A stretch of DNA of 64,000 bases from Musa acuminata AAA Group (GCF_036884655.1 NC_088340.1:32900001-32964000); one strand, 5' to 3'; counted from the first letter of the stretch, positions 12,061 to 23,197 are shown. The notes: generated by a model from the sequence alone, not told the origin. A program made the numbers and translations.

Positions 12061-12648
12061 TCTTAGGGTTAGCTTGACCTCCTCAAAAGGATGCACGAAG
12101 GTGACCCCTTTAGAAATGTGCTCGAGGTGTGTACATGGGGTAAACCGAACCCCTTTAGAGACATGCTCAAGGTGCATTGGTTGGGTTGTCTCTACCTCCT
12201 CTAAAATGTGCCCAAGGCATGTCGGTTGGATAACCTGACTACTTCGGAGATGTGCTCAAGGCATAAAGGTTAGGTAAACCTAACCCCTTGGAGAAATGCC
12301 TGAGGTGTATAGGTTAGGTAGCCTGATCTCCTCAAAAGAGCACATGAATATGTAGGTTGGGTAGCTTCGACCCCCTCGAAAATATGCTCAAGGTGCATAG
12401 GTCGAGTAAACTTAACCCACTCAAAGATGTGTCTAAGATGCATAGATCGAATAACCTAACCCTCTCGAAGATATGCTCGAGATGCATAAGTCGAGTAGCC
12501 TGATCTCCTTACAAGTATGTACAAAGGCACAGGTTGGGCAGCCCTAACCTTCTTGAAAGAGCACATGAGATGTGGGGCGATTACCCCGATTTCCTCGAAG
12601 ATGACCCTAATGCATGTGGATCTGGTTACCTGACCTTCTTGGGAGAAA
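12060..12648. repeat. Degenerate ~44-bp tandem repeat array
   Basis: About a dozen diverged units of about 44-45 bp follow one pattern: CTC-rich start, 'GAAGATGTGCTCAAGGTGCAT', 'AGGTTGGGTAACCTGACC'. Units begin, for example, near 12202, 12240, 12285, 12330 and 12373. Related units reappear at 26707-26890, beyond the LTR element that starts at 12649, so the array was split by that insertion. Confidence 0.75.
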
Positions 12649-12960
12649 TATCACAGACTTGGCTAGTTTTACTTAAGTCGTGTGACACCCCTGCATGTCT
12701 GTCCACAAAGGTCAGCCTCCCCGAAACCTCCTATGGTCCCTTAGGACCTATAAAAGAGAAAACGGGTTAGAGAAACCACCTCACTCGAGATCCATAAGCA
12801 AACATCTCAGAAAACACTTCATAGCCAATGAAAATTACAAACAGACTTTACAAGCTTTGAACGATTGCACAATAAAGGGTTAAAATGGTCCACTATAGAT
12901 CGAATATCTCTCACAAGTTTTCACATGACATAACCTTTATTTACAAGCCTAAAACGACCA
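12649..12960 (-). repeat. 3' LTR (truncated) of a coding-poor LTR element
   Basis: Starts TATCACAGACTTGGCTAG and aligns with the LTR at 26261-26706 (shared 'cacccctgcatgtc', 'cctatggtcccttaggacct', 'gaacgattgcacaa', 'taaaacgacc'). Its last ~120 bp are replaced by an antisense SIRE LTR scrap. By the orientation of the primer-binding site near 26250, this is the 3' LTR of a minus-strand element. Confidence 0.75.
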
Positions 12961-12979
12961 AAAAAATATAAGTTTTCTG

Positions 12980-13083
12980 TTTTAATTATCTCTTTGTGAT
13001 CGAAGCTTCCTGTGTCACTCAAAATGCAGATCAGATCATAAATACATCAATTGATTTCATTATCAAAATCCGAGATTCAATAG
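12980..13083 (-). repeat. Antisense fragment of the SIRE-like LTR
   Basis: Roughly 100 bp reverse-complementary to the first 100 bp of the solo LTR at 3333 ('gtgatcgaagcttc', 'cactcaaaatg', 'gatttcattatcaaaat'), ending at the LTR terminus 'gagattcaata'. The rest of that LTR is absent. Confidence 0.8.
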
Positions 13084-14501
13084 GGTCGACTCCATACATC
13101 AAGCTGGTTACTGACCTTCGCTTGCTCTTTGCTCACACTTTTGAAGCACTTGAAGTGTTTGCACTCATTGCGTTGAGTTAGCTATTGTGATTTCCTTTCT
13201 CAATGCCATCGAACTTCTGGAATGCAGGAAGTTTTCACCCCAACTTAGAGCAAGTTTCTTGTAGTTTTGGTCACCTCTTGGATTGTACCGTCTTCTCCAT
13301 CAACCATGTCGCCTACTTCACTAAGTAGAAAAGGTACAACACCATATACTACCTGATTCATTCCTTGCACGATTCGAAATTCTTCACTTTTGGCTATCTT
13401 GATGGGAAGCTCGTTGACACTGGTCTTACGAAGTTCCTTGGCCTTTGCTCTTCAGCCTGTTGGAAAATCTTGGGGGCGACATCACATGCGCAGTGGAAGA
13501 ATAAGAAAACAAAATCCCCAATTTCCCAAAGACATGTTCATCGTCGTATGAAGATTGGTGCACAAAAATCCACGAAACAAACTGTGTATAGAATATATTG
13601 TGTTACTTAGAGATAGTATATCCATGTTTCCTTGCAGATCTCTAGGAGAGGGTGAAGAAGGTCAAGTGTCCTCCTCTCTAGCAGTGATCCACATAGTAGG
13701 GCTGCGACGACGCTCCTCAAAACTCTAGGCCTACTTTGAGGTAGAGAGGGGGAGGATAATAGGAGAGACAAGTAAAGGCTCTAGCCTATTAACTACTGAA
13801 TCCCTCCTATTTATAGAGGTCCCCTGTCAAACCCTAATGGATCCTCCCCCAATGGGTATTGGATCTGCATCCAATTACCCAAGCATTTTAAATTAGTGGA
13901 TCTCTATCTAATAATCTCTCATGGGCTCTTATTGGATCTCGTCCATGGGATCCAATAATTCAGGGGCTTATTGGATATCCAATAAGATAGGAGCTCTGAT
14001 GGATATCTCATATTCAAACCTCTACTCATCGCAATGTCTACCATATATGTGTGACCCTCTAGGCCTAATATTGAGCTGGCCGTAAGTCATACTTATTAAA
14101 ACTCCTTCTAATTTAGAGAATTATTATCTCTATAATAATTCACTCGACTCATCGACTACGGACGTACTAAGCTACTACACCGTAGTCCCCAAACGATACA
14201 GGGGAATCCAATCCATTAGACCTGTCTGTCCTCAGTTATCATATACCTATAGTCCCTCATCCATCTAATATCCCAGAGACCATATATCGGGCATGTTACT
14301 ATCAAACCCATATGGTTTCTTCTTGAGTTACACTCTAATTGGATTCTTCCGGAGAATTCTTTCTCTCTTAATCCGAATGACCCTGGTCAAGGATTTGTTT
14401 GAGCAAGAACACATGTGATATTTCTCTCATGATGCCAAGAGTGGATGATCCTCTATCGACACTCAATAGCCCTCGTAAGATCGACTACCACTCCCAATGA
14501 C

Positions 14502-15996
14502 TGTTGGGAAATCAAGGGGGGGCGACATCATATGCGCAGCGGAAGAACAAGAAAACAAAAATCCCCGATTCCCAAAAAGATGTTTGTCGTCGTGCGAAGA
14601 TTGGTGTGCAAAATCCGCAAAACACAAAACTGCGTATAAAGATTGTGTTACCTAGGGAGATCGTATATCCCTGTTTCCTTGCAGATCCTCAGGAGAGGGT
14701 GAAGGAGGTCAAGCGTCCTCCTCTCTAGCGGTGATCCACACAGCAGGGTTGCGACGACGCTCCTCAAAACTCCAGGCCTACTCTGAGGTGGAGAGGGAGA
14801 GGAGAATAGGAAGGGCAAGCAAAGACTCTAGCCTATGAGGTTGTGAATCCCTCCTATTTATAGAGATCCCGTGTCAAAACCCTAATGGGTCCTTTCCCTA
14901 GTGGGTATTGGATCTGCATCCAATAAGACAAGGGCTCCGTCGGATATCTCATATCCGAACCTCTACTCATCGCAATGCCTACCATATGTGTGTGACCCTC
15001 TAGGCCCAATATCGAGCTGGCCGTGAGTCATACCTGTCAGAACTCCTTCTAACTAAGTGAATTATTATCTCTGTAATAATTCACTCGACTCATCGACTAC
15101 GGAAGTACTAGGCCACTACGCCGTAGTCCCCAGACGATACAGGGGAATCCAATCCATTGGACCTGTCTGTCCTCAGTTACCATGTACCTATAGTCCCTCA
15201 TCCATCTAATATTCCAGAGACCGTATATCGAGCATGGTGCTGTCAGACCCATACGGTTTCTACTTGAGTCTCGCTCTAATCGGATTCTCCCGGAGAACTC
15301 TTTCTCTCTCAACCCGAATGACCCTGGCCAGGGATTTGTCTGAGCAAGAACACATGGGATATTCCTCTCATGATACCGAGAGTGGATGATCCTCTATCGA
15401 CACTCAATAGCCCTCGTAAGGTCGACTACCACTCCCAATGACCAGCTGTACTAGATCTGGGAACAGCCAAACCTATAAGTCTGGTATCAAAGAGTGGAGC
15501 ACTCATACAGGACATCCTTGGTGTCTCAAGTCTAAGAACCAGATACACCACTAGGACTACGGAATCGTTGTCTGACAATAAGGCATCATCAACCATCCAG
15601 CATTCCGTAAGCGGATCAATCAGTGAACTCATTCTCCAATGAGCATCTGTACTGTATCCCTAGTGTCCCTACACGAGCAGCTATGAGACCAGCTGCATCC
15701 ATCATATGGACGGGTATACAGCACACCAGTCTATCCGGTTATCACGATGTCCCTCTCGAGTAACCTATGACCGGGATTATTTAGGATATGTGTTTAAAGG
15801 TGAATCGATCTCATTATCGTGATCTCATCACGATCCGATTCCCATTGCACAAATCCAAGGACATCACAATACATATGCATTTATGCAATAGTTATAAAGT
15901 GATATACGCCAAAAATATAATAAGCAAAAAGATTCTGTATCAAGTCACACGTGCCATCACTCACGTGATTGGCTTGCTGGGCACTTATGACTAGCA
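14502..15996 (-). repeat. 3' LTR of the young copia element
   Basis: Reads TGCTAGTCATAAGTGCC to TTTCCCAACA on the minus strand (TG...CA ends). Compared with older family members it lacks about 105 bp of ATTGGATC-rich sequence at about 14913-14935, the same deletion as in the partner LTR. A TATAAATA box lies on the minus strand near 14855-14862. Confidence 0.95.
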
Positions 15997-16012
15997 ATCT
16001 CCCACTTGACCT
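15997..16012 (-). other. Polypurine tract
   Basis: Minus-strand AGGTCAAGTGGGAGAT immediately upstream of the 3' LTR start TGCTAG; the expected plus-strand priming site. An equivalent AAGTGGAAGAT precedes the LTR at 61971. Confidence 0.9.
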
Positions 16013-19000
16013 AAAGCCAATCACCTATGTGTCTGATCCCCATCAGACCCCTGTGACGCTCAAAGACAATCTGAGACAATGGCTTTGTTAGTGGATCTGC
16101 AATGTTATCTTCGGATGGAACTCTTTCCACTACTACATCTCCTCGGGTTACGATCTCTCTTATAAGCTGGAACCTCCTCAGAACACTTCTGATGAGACCC
16201 GGGTTCCCTTATTTGAGTAATCACCCCATAGTCGTCGCAATATAAGGAAGTCGACTTGTCGCTATCTGTATCGACTCCCAAATCTGTGATGAACTTTTTC
16301 ACCCAGACTCCCTCCTTTGCTGCATCCGATGCAGCAATGTACTCCGCCTCTGTGGTCGAGTCAGCAGTGGTATCTTGCTTGGAACTCTTCCAGCACACTG
16401 CTCCTCCATTCAAGGTGTACACATACCCTGAATTCGACTTGCTATCATCGACATCAGACTGAAAACTTGAGTCAGTGTAGCCTTCAACCTTAAGGCTATT
16501 ACCTCCATATACTAGTAAAAGATCCTTAGTCCTTCTCAAGTACTTAAGGATACACTTTACTGCTTTCCAGTGCTCCAAGCCTGGATCCGCCTGATACCTG
16601 CTCGTGACACTCAAAGCATGCGCTATATCAGGCCTAGTACATAGCATGGCATACATGATAGACCCTATTGCTGAGGCATAAGGTATCATATTCATGTTTG
16701 CCCTTTGGAATTTTCCATGCCAAACCTTTTGACAATGGTTTCTATGTACCTGGACTGGGACAAGCCAAGCATCCTCTTGGATCTATCTCTATAGATTCTA
16801 ATCCCCAAGATATAGGATGCTTCCCCTAAGTCCTTCATGGAGAAGTGTCTAGATAACCAAGCCTTTACTGTGGATAGCATTCCTATGTCATTCCCAATGA
16901 TGAGGATGTCATCCACATATAACACCAAAAAGGTGATAGCGCTCCCACTTACCTTTCTGTATACACAAGGCTCATCTTCGTTCTTAACGAAGTCATAAGA
17001 TCTGATTGCCTCATCAAATCTTATGTTCCAACTTCGGGAAGCTTGCTTTAGTCCATAAATGGATCTAAGCAACCTACACACCTTATCTGGGCAGTTCTTG
17101 GACACGAATCCCTCAGGTTGCATCATATACACCTCCTCCTCCAGGTTCCCGTTGAGGAATGCGGTTTTCACATCCATCTGCCAGATCTCATAATCATAGT
17201 GTGCTGCAATAGCCAATAGAATTCTGATGGATTTTAGCATTGCTACGGGTGAGAAAGTTTCGTCGTAGTCAACACCTTGCCTTTGACGATACCCCTTAGC
17301 CACTAGCCTTGCTTTATAGGTCTCTACCTTTCCATCTACTCCGATCTTTTTCTTAAAGATCCACTTGCAACCGATGGGTACAATACCTTCGGGTGCATCA
17401 ACTAGGTTCCAAACCTTATTGGAGTACATAGAATCCATCTCAGAATTCATGGCTTCTTTCCACTTCCCGGAGTCTATACTCATAATAGCCTCCTCGTAGG
17501 TCTGAGGATCAATATTCTCTACATCCTCTGCTCTAATATGCCCCACATATCTCTCAGGAGGATGGGATACTCTATCAGACCTGCGTAAAGTTGAAACTTG
17601 TGTATTAGATACCTGAACAGACTCGGGCTGTAGAGTGGTGCTTGAGCTTGGTTCTCCAACCTCGCTCAATTCTATCATTCTCCCACTGTCTCCGTCAAGA
17701 ATGTGTTCCTTCTCAAGGAACACTGCTCTCTTAGCTACAAAGACCTTTTGGTCCTCGAGATGATAGAAGTAATACCCACAAGTTTCCTTGGGGTATCCCA
17801 CAAATTTACATCGCCCTGCCCTTGATTCTAACTTATCGGGGTTGTGTCTTTTAACATGGGCAGAGCAGCCCCAAATCTTAACTACTTTAAGATCAGGCTT
17901 CTTCCCTTTCCATATCTCATATGGTGTAGACACCACCGACTTAGTTGGAACTCTGTTCAGAAGGTAAGCTGCGGTTTCTAGGGCATATCCCCAGAATGAG
18001 ATGGGTAGGTCAGCGAAACTCAACATGGACCGTACCATATCTAATAATGTACGATTTCTCCTTTCAGAGACACCATTGAGCTGAGGTGTATAAGGAGGTG
18101 TCCATTGGGATAATATCCCATGGTCCTTGAGGAAGTGAGTAAACTCTATACTTAAGTACTCACCTCCTCGATCTGATCGAAGAGTTTTGATACTCTTTCC
18201 AGTCTGGTTCTCCACCTCATTCTTATACTCTCTGAATTTCTCAAAGGCCTCGGACTTGTACTTCATTAAGTACACATATCCATACCTTGAGAAATCATCA
18301 GTAAATGTAATGAAGTAGGAGTAACCTCCAATGGCATGAGTTGACATGGGTCCACATACATCACTATGTATGAGTTCCAACAACTCAGTGGCTCTCTCTC
18401 CAGTTCCACTAAATGGAGAGTTGGTCAGTTTTCCACGAATGCAAGACTCACAAGTTGCATATGACACATAGTCGAATGGATCTAGATATCCATCATTTAG
18501 CAACTTTTGAATCCTTCTTTCATGGATGTGACCTAGCCTACAATGCCACAGGTATGCACTGTTCAACTCATCTCGTTTCCTTTTGGACATATTTATATTC
18601 ATGATATGTGGAGTGGTGTCTAACATAAATAAACCATTATGCAATGTTCCTTTCGTGATGATCTTATCATCTAATAATATCGAACAACCATTGTTCTCAA
18701 AAACAAATTTATATCCACTAACTGTTAAACATGAAATGGAGATAATGTTTTTGATAATAGAAGGAACAAAATAACATGCATCTAATGCAATAAAAGCTCC
18801 ACTAGGCAGATGTAGGGCGACCTCGCCAACAGCTAAAACAGTAACTTTTGCTCCATTACCCATCTTGAGGTCCATCTCGCCTCTCTCTAGTCTCCTAGGC
18901 CTTGCCAGAACCTGCAACGAATTACATATATGATAAGCACTACCGGTATCTAATACCCATGTGTTATCATAAGAGTCTGACAAATGGAGACCGATCATGA

Positions 19001-19826
19001 ATGTACCTGAAGCTTCATCAAGCTTTTGTTTCGCCCTTTCTGCAAGGCACTCATTGCAGTTTCTCTTCCAGTGCCCATCTTTACCACAGTGGAAGCACTG
19101 GCCTTTGTCCTTTGTTGGGTCTTTCTTAGCAACCTTTGCTTTACCTTGTTTGCCCTTGCCCTTTCCCTTCTTAAGGGACCTTTCTGCTTTCCTTTTCTTT
19201 CTGGTCTCACCAGTGTAGAGAACTGGCTTCTCTTTCTTAATAGTACTCTCTGCCTCCCTCAACATATTGAGGAGCTCTGGGAGAGTCACCTCAAGCTTGT
19301 TCATATTAAAGTTCATTATGAACTGTGAAAAGGAATCTGGTAGGGACTGAAGCACAATGTCCACACACAAGTTATCCTCTAGGACCATTCCTAGACCTGT
19401 GAGTTTCTCTATCCACTCAATCATCTTTAGGACATGGTTCTGAACCGGTGTCCCCTCAGTCATCCTAGCGCGGAAAAGGCTCTTGGATATCTCATATCGT
19501 TGAGTCCTTCCCTGTTCCTCAAACAATTTACGGACATGTAGGAGAATGGATCTGGCATCCATCTTTTCATGTTGTCTCTGTAACTCTGGAGTCATAGAGC
19601 CCAACATATAGCACTGAGCAAGAGTGGAGTCATCAATGTACTTCACGTAGCGAGCGATCTCATCCTCGCTTGCCCCTTCTTCGGGCGTAGGCATCACTGT
19701 ATCAAGGACGTACATGATTTTCTCCGCTGTGAGAACAATTCTCAAGTTACGGAGCTAATCCGTATAATTTGGACCAGTGAGGCGGTTGACATCAAGTATG
19801 CCACGTAAGGGATTTGAAAGCGACAT
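16011..19826 (-). pseudogene. Copia gag-pol polyprotein, disrupted
   Basis: The natural start is the ATG at 19826 (MSLSNPLRGILDV...); codon 24 (19757-19755) is TAG where family members have Trp. The open 1017-codon stretch (19745-16692) then holds a UBN2-type gag, zinc knuckle [14 protein letters not shown] (residues 217-230 of that stretch), protease DTGS (266-269), GAG-pre-integrase (about 399-445), an integrase with Asp462, Asp525 and Glu561 (D-x35-E), and reverse transcriptase with Asp858 in WQMDVKTAF and YVDD at 943-946. It ends at ...[10 protein letters not shown] deletion of about 30 residues' worth removes the link to RNase H, which resumes in another frame at 16695 (IPYASAIGSIMYAM, DSTTEAEYIAASDAA). 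A further ~8-bp deletion near 16190 shifts the RNase H end; the original stop is at 16011-16013. Domain order (integrase before reverse transcriptase) is diagnostic of Ty1/copia. Confidence 0.95.
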
Positions 19827-19965
19827 TTTCTGAAAATAAAGATGTAGCAAAAATGAATAACATGCAGATTTTGCAAGAAATAAACTATCAAGATATGGAC
19901 TTCTATCTTAATATGCTCCCACTATTTTACTAACGAGTCACGCGACACCCTCAGCACGTGAAACG

Positions 19966-20328
19966 GAAGTCTCCGGCAGACTTCTAGTGGGGATCAGGAT
20001 CCAATCAGCGTCTTAGTGTAACCTCGAGGGACTCGACCAATCACACTAAGCCTAAAAGGTAGACAACTCTTGCCGATCACAACTCCTTGTGATTCCCGTC
20101 CTGTTCAGCCTCCGAATCACCATGGCCTCGAGGGACTCGACCAACCATGATGCTCGGTTAAGTCAACACCTTCGTTACAAGATGAGTCTGATTTGATGAT
20201 ATACCCTCGAGGGACTCGACCAAGCATATCATGCCCTCAGGTCACCGGTGACATCTCTATGTCGTAAGCAAGATAGCGAATCGTGATATAGGTGAGTCTC
20301 GAGGGACTCGACCAACTCAACCTACACC
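19966..20328 (-). ncRNA. Array of hairpins with invariant apex in the retroelement leader
   Basis: Four copies of plus-strand CTCGAGGGACTCGACCAA (20023-20040, 20127-20144, 20206-20223, 20298-20315) are each flanked by a different inverted repeat: 20012-20021/20041-20050, 20118-20125/20145-20152, 20196-20204/20224-20232 and 20285-20296/20316-20328. Each has one unpaired base between one arm and the motif. In the minus-strand RNA the apex UUGGUCGAGUCCCUCGAG can itself fold (UCGAG/CUCGA around UCC). Simple hairpins also occur at 19966-19984 and 20076-20093, with a 12-nt palindrome at 20241-20252. It lies in the leader between the GC-rich block and the gag start. Function is unknown; packaging, dimerisation, translation or export are possibilities only. 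Confidence 0.75.
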
Positions 20329-21109
20329 GGGATTCGGTTCCTACTCATAACGATGGAAGGCCACGTGGGTCAATCTAATTGCCTCACGTTTACCGACTTA
20401 ATATTATCGAGAGATGTTTCTATGATTTGGTCTCCTATTATGACATGTCACACATGTACATATTTAATATATATCTACATCGCATGCAAATATATATACA
20501 TATCTAGTATGTGTATAAGCAATCACACCAGATGATCATGGACCACAACCTAATATGATTAGGCCCGAGCCAGTAGGCCTAATCACTCACATCAAGATCT
20601 ATGTGTGCAACGGTGCATCTCCATGCCTTGTGATCGTCCATCTCGTCCTCGTTGGTTCCGTCGACATCTTGATGCATCTTCATGCATCACGATCGTCCGT
20701 CTCGTGGGTCCCGCTATGGCTTCCACGCTCCCGCTGCGCCTCCTCATGTGATTACAACTTAATCATAGGCACGCAGGCCCGACAATAAACGAGAAATATA
20801 ATGGAGGTTCGCAGACCTCAATAATAATAATCACAAGTACACACATCACACGGTCCATGATCATCCGTCCACTCATCATACATCACATGTATAAATAATC
20901 GTCATTATGTAGGACTACTAGATAATAAAAATAATAATCAACTAAACCTTTTAATTAATTAATATTTTCTGAAATCAGGGATATATAGGGAATTTCTCAA
21001 TTCCTAAGGGTATTTTTGTAATTTGGACAAAAGACAGAAACTGGAATTTCTCAAATTCCGAGGGGCAAAACTGTCTTTTGCGCAGAAAACCCTAATACCC
21101 TTTCCCCTT

Positions 21110-21565
21110 TTCGCTGCTGCGTCGCCGCCGCCGCCACCCTGCTGGCGGCGGCCTGTGCGGCGAGGGCGAGGGCACTGCCCTCGCCTGCAGGTGGCACGCC
21201 CGCTGGGGTCGCTGCCGCTGCAAGTGGGCGCCCCCGCGGGCGCCGCCGCCTTCGCGGGCGGTTCTGCCCGCGAGTCAGCGCCCGCAGGTGGTGCTGTCTC
21301 GCTGGCGGCCGCCCCTGCGGGGTTTTTGCCCGTGGGAGCAGCGGCCACAGGCGCCGCTGCCCTGCGGTGCCTCAGCCCGCGCTGCTGCCCCGCGGCGCCT
21401 CTGCCCGCGGGCTCAGTGGCCGCAGGCGCTTCTACCGAGCGGGCTCCCAGCCCCGCCGGCCGCAAGCCTGCTGCAAGCAGATCGCCGGCCGGCTACTGCA
21501 GGCACAGCGCTTGCGCATGCGCCGGCGCTGTGCTGCCTGGCTGCGGCTGCGGCTGGCTGTAGGCA
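21110..21565 (-). other. GC-rich block in the leader with Ala/Pro/Gly-rich frame
   Basis: About 450 bp that is strikingly GC-rich compared with the flanking AT-rich leader, built of imperfect CCCGCGGGC and GCCGCAGGCGC-like units. On the element's sense strand a 153-codon ATG frame (21465-21004) encodes repeated A-P-A/G-A-P-x-G motifs. Open frames of similar length also occur on the opposite strand, as expected for such composition. It could be an upstream ORF, a captured GC-rich host fragment or a minisatellite. No protein family recognised. Confidence 0.5.
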
Positions 21566-21688
21566 TGCAGATCGAGGGCAGCAACTGTTGCTGCCCTTCC
21601 TTGCTTTTGCGTCAACGATTTTGACGTCAATATTCTTCCTAAACACAACACACGCAGTTCAAAAACCAATCATTCGCACGAACAACCT

Positions 21689-21701
21689 GGCTCTGATACC
21701 A
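21689..21701 (-). other. Primer-binding site, initiator tRNA-Met type
   Basis: Minus-strand TGGTATCAGAGCC one base inside the 5' LTR end (TTTCCCAACA-G-TGGTATCAGAGCC), complementary to the 3' end of plant initiator tRNA-Met. It fixes the right LTR as the 5' LTR. Confidence 0.95.
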
Positions 21702-21702
21702 C

Positions 21703-23197
21703 TGTTGGGAAATCAAGGGGGGGCGACATCATATGCGCAGCGGAAGAACAAGAAAACAAAAATCCCCGATTCCCAAAAAGATGTTTGTCGTCGTGCGAAG
21801 ATTGGTGTGCAAAATCCGCAAAACACAAAACTGCGTATAGAGATTGTGTTACCTAGGGAGATCGTATATCCCTGTTTCCTTGCAGATCCTCAGGAGAGGG
21901 TGAAGGAGGTCAAGCGTCCTCCTCTCTAGCGGTGATCCACACAGCAGGGTTGCGACGACGCTCCTCAAAACTCCAGGCCTACTCTGAGGTGGAGAGGGAG
22001 AGGAGAATAGGAAGGGCAAGCAAAGACTCTAGCCTATGAGGCTGTGAATCCCTCCTATTTATAGAGATCCCGTGTCAAAACCCTAATGGGTCCTTTCCCT
22101 AGTGGGTATTGGATCTGCATCCAATAAGACAAGGGCTCCGTCGGATATCTCATATCCGAACCTCTACTCATCGCAATGCCTACCATATGTGTGTGACCCT
22201 CTAGGCCCAATATCGAGCTGGCCGTGAGTCATACCTGTCAGAACTCCTTCTAACTAAGTGAATTATTATCTCTGTAATAATTCACTCGACTCATCGACTA
22301 CGGAAGTACTAGGCCACTATGCCGTAGTCCCCAGACGATACAGGGGAATCCAATCCATTGGACCTGTCTGTCCTCAGTTACCATGTACCTATAGTCCCTC
22401 ATCCATCTAATATTCCAGAGACCGTATATCGAGCATGGTGCTGTCAGACCCATACGGTTTCTACTTGAGTCTCGCTCTAATCGGATTCTCCCGGAGAACT
22501 CTTTCTCTCTCAACCCGAATGACCCTGGCCAGGGATTTGTCTGAGCAAGAACACATGGGATATTCCTCTCATGATACCGAGAGTGGATGATCCTCTATCG
22601 ACACTCAATAGCCCTCGTAAGGTCGACTACCACTCCCAATGACCAGCTGTACTAGATCTGGGAACAGCCAAACCTATAAGTCTGGTATCAAAGAGTGGAG
22701 CACTCATACAGGACATCCTTGGTGTCTCAAGTCTAAGAACCAGATACACCACTAGGACTACGGAATCGTTGTCTGACAATAAGGCATCATCAACCATCCA
22801 GCATTCCGTAAGCGGATCAATCAGTGAACTCATTCTCCAATGAGCACCTGTACTGTATCCCTAGTGTCCCTACACGAGCAGCTATGAGACCAGCTGCATC
22901 CATCATATGGACGGGTATACAGCACACCAGTCTATCCGGTTATCACGATGTCCCTCTCGAGTAACCTATGACCGGGATTATTTAGGATATGTGTTTAAAG
23001 GTGAATCGATCTCATTATCGTGATCTCATCACGATCCGATTCCCATTGCACAAATCCAAGGACATCACAATACATATGCATTTATGCAATAGTTATAAAG
23101 TGATATACGCCAAAAATATAATAAGCAAAAAGATTCTGTATCAAGTCACACGTGCCATCACTCACGTGATTGGCTTGCTAGGCACTTATGACTAGCA
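21703..23197 (-). repeat. 5' LTR of the young copia element
   Basis: 1495 bp, same ends as the 3' LTR. Differences I could find: one each near 21840, 22042, 22320, 22847 and 23180. Shares the ~105-bp deletion (about 22114-22136) with its partner, showing the deletion predates this insertion. Confidence 0.95.
22056..22063 (-). promoter_or_regulatory. Candidate TATA box in the 5' LTR
   Basis: Minus-strand TATAAATA within CTCTATAAATAGGAGG, conserved in the other LTR copies (for example near 10437 and 63213). Position suggests transcription starting about 25-35 bp downstream, near 22025-22030. Inferred from motif only. Confidence 0.6.

Larger units (their letters stand above)
14502..23197 (-). 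mobile_element. Nearly complete young Ty1/copia element (Tork/Angela-like)
   Basis: 8696 bp on the minus strand. It has two 1495-bp LTRs, a primer-binding site, a ~1.9-kb leader, a gag-pol region in copia order (gag, zinc knuckle, protease, integrase, reverse transcriptase, RNase H) and a polypurine tract. A perfect 5-bp duplication ATGAC flanks it (14497-14501 and 23198-23202), and the interrupted sequence is an LTR of the same family. The LTRs differ at about five positions by my reading, so insertion is recent. The coding region carries a nonsense codon and two deletions (see gag-pol entry), so this copy is not autonomous. Confidence 0.95.

Noticed and set aside
12060..12648. CRISPR-like repeat array
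   Set aside because: Plant DNA with diverged contiguous ~44-bp units and no unique spacers; an ordinary degenerate tandem repeat.
20127..20315. tRNA or SINE interpretation of the B-box-like repeats
   Set aside because: One base short of the B box, no A box and no acceptor stem; the flanking arms form simple hairpins instead.
21288..21929. 213-codon plus-strand frame over the GC-rich block and LTR end
   Set aside because: It runs antisense to the retroelement and continues into LTR sequence. The same LTR-derived C-terminal part (KIPDSQKDVCRRAKIGVQNP...) also appears at 14504-14728, the other LTR.
22298..22833. Repeated small frames (71 and 68 codons) that recur in several places (15097-15312, 15426-15632, 23158-23391, 62372-62563)
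   Set aside because: They are translations of conserved LTR blocks in the copies of one family, not genes.
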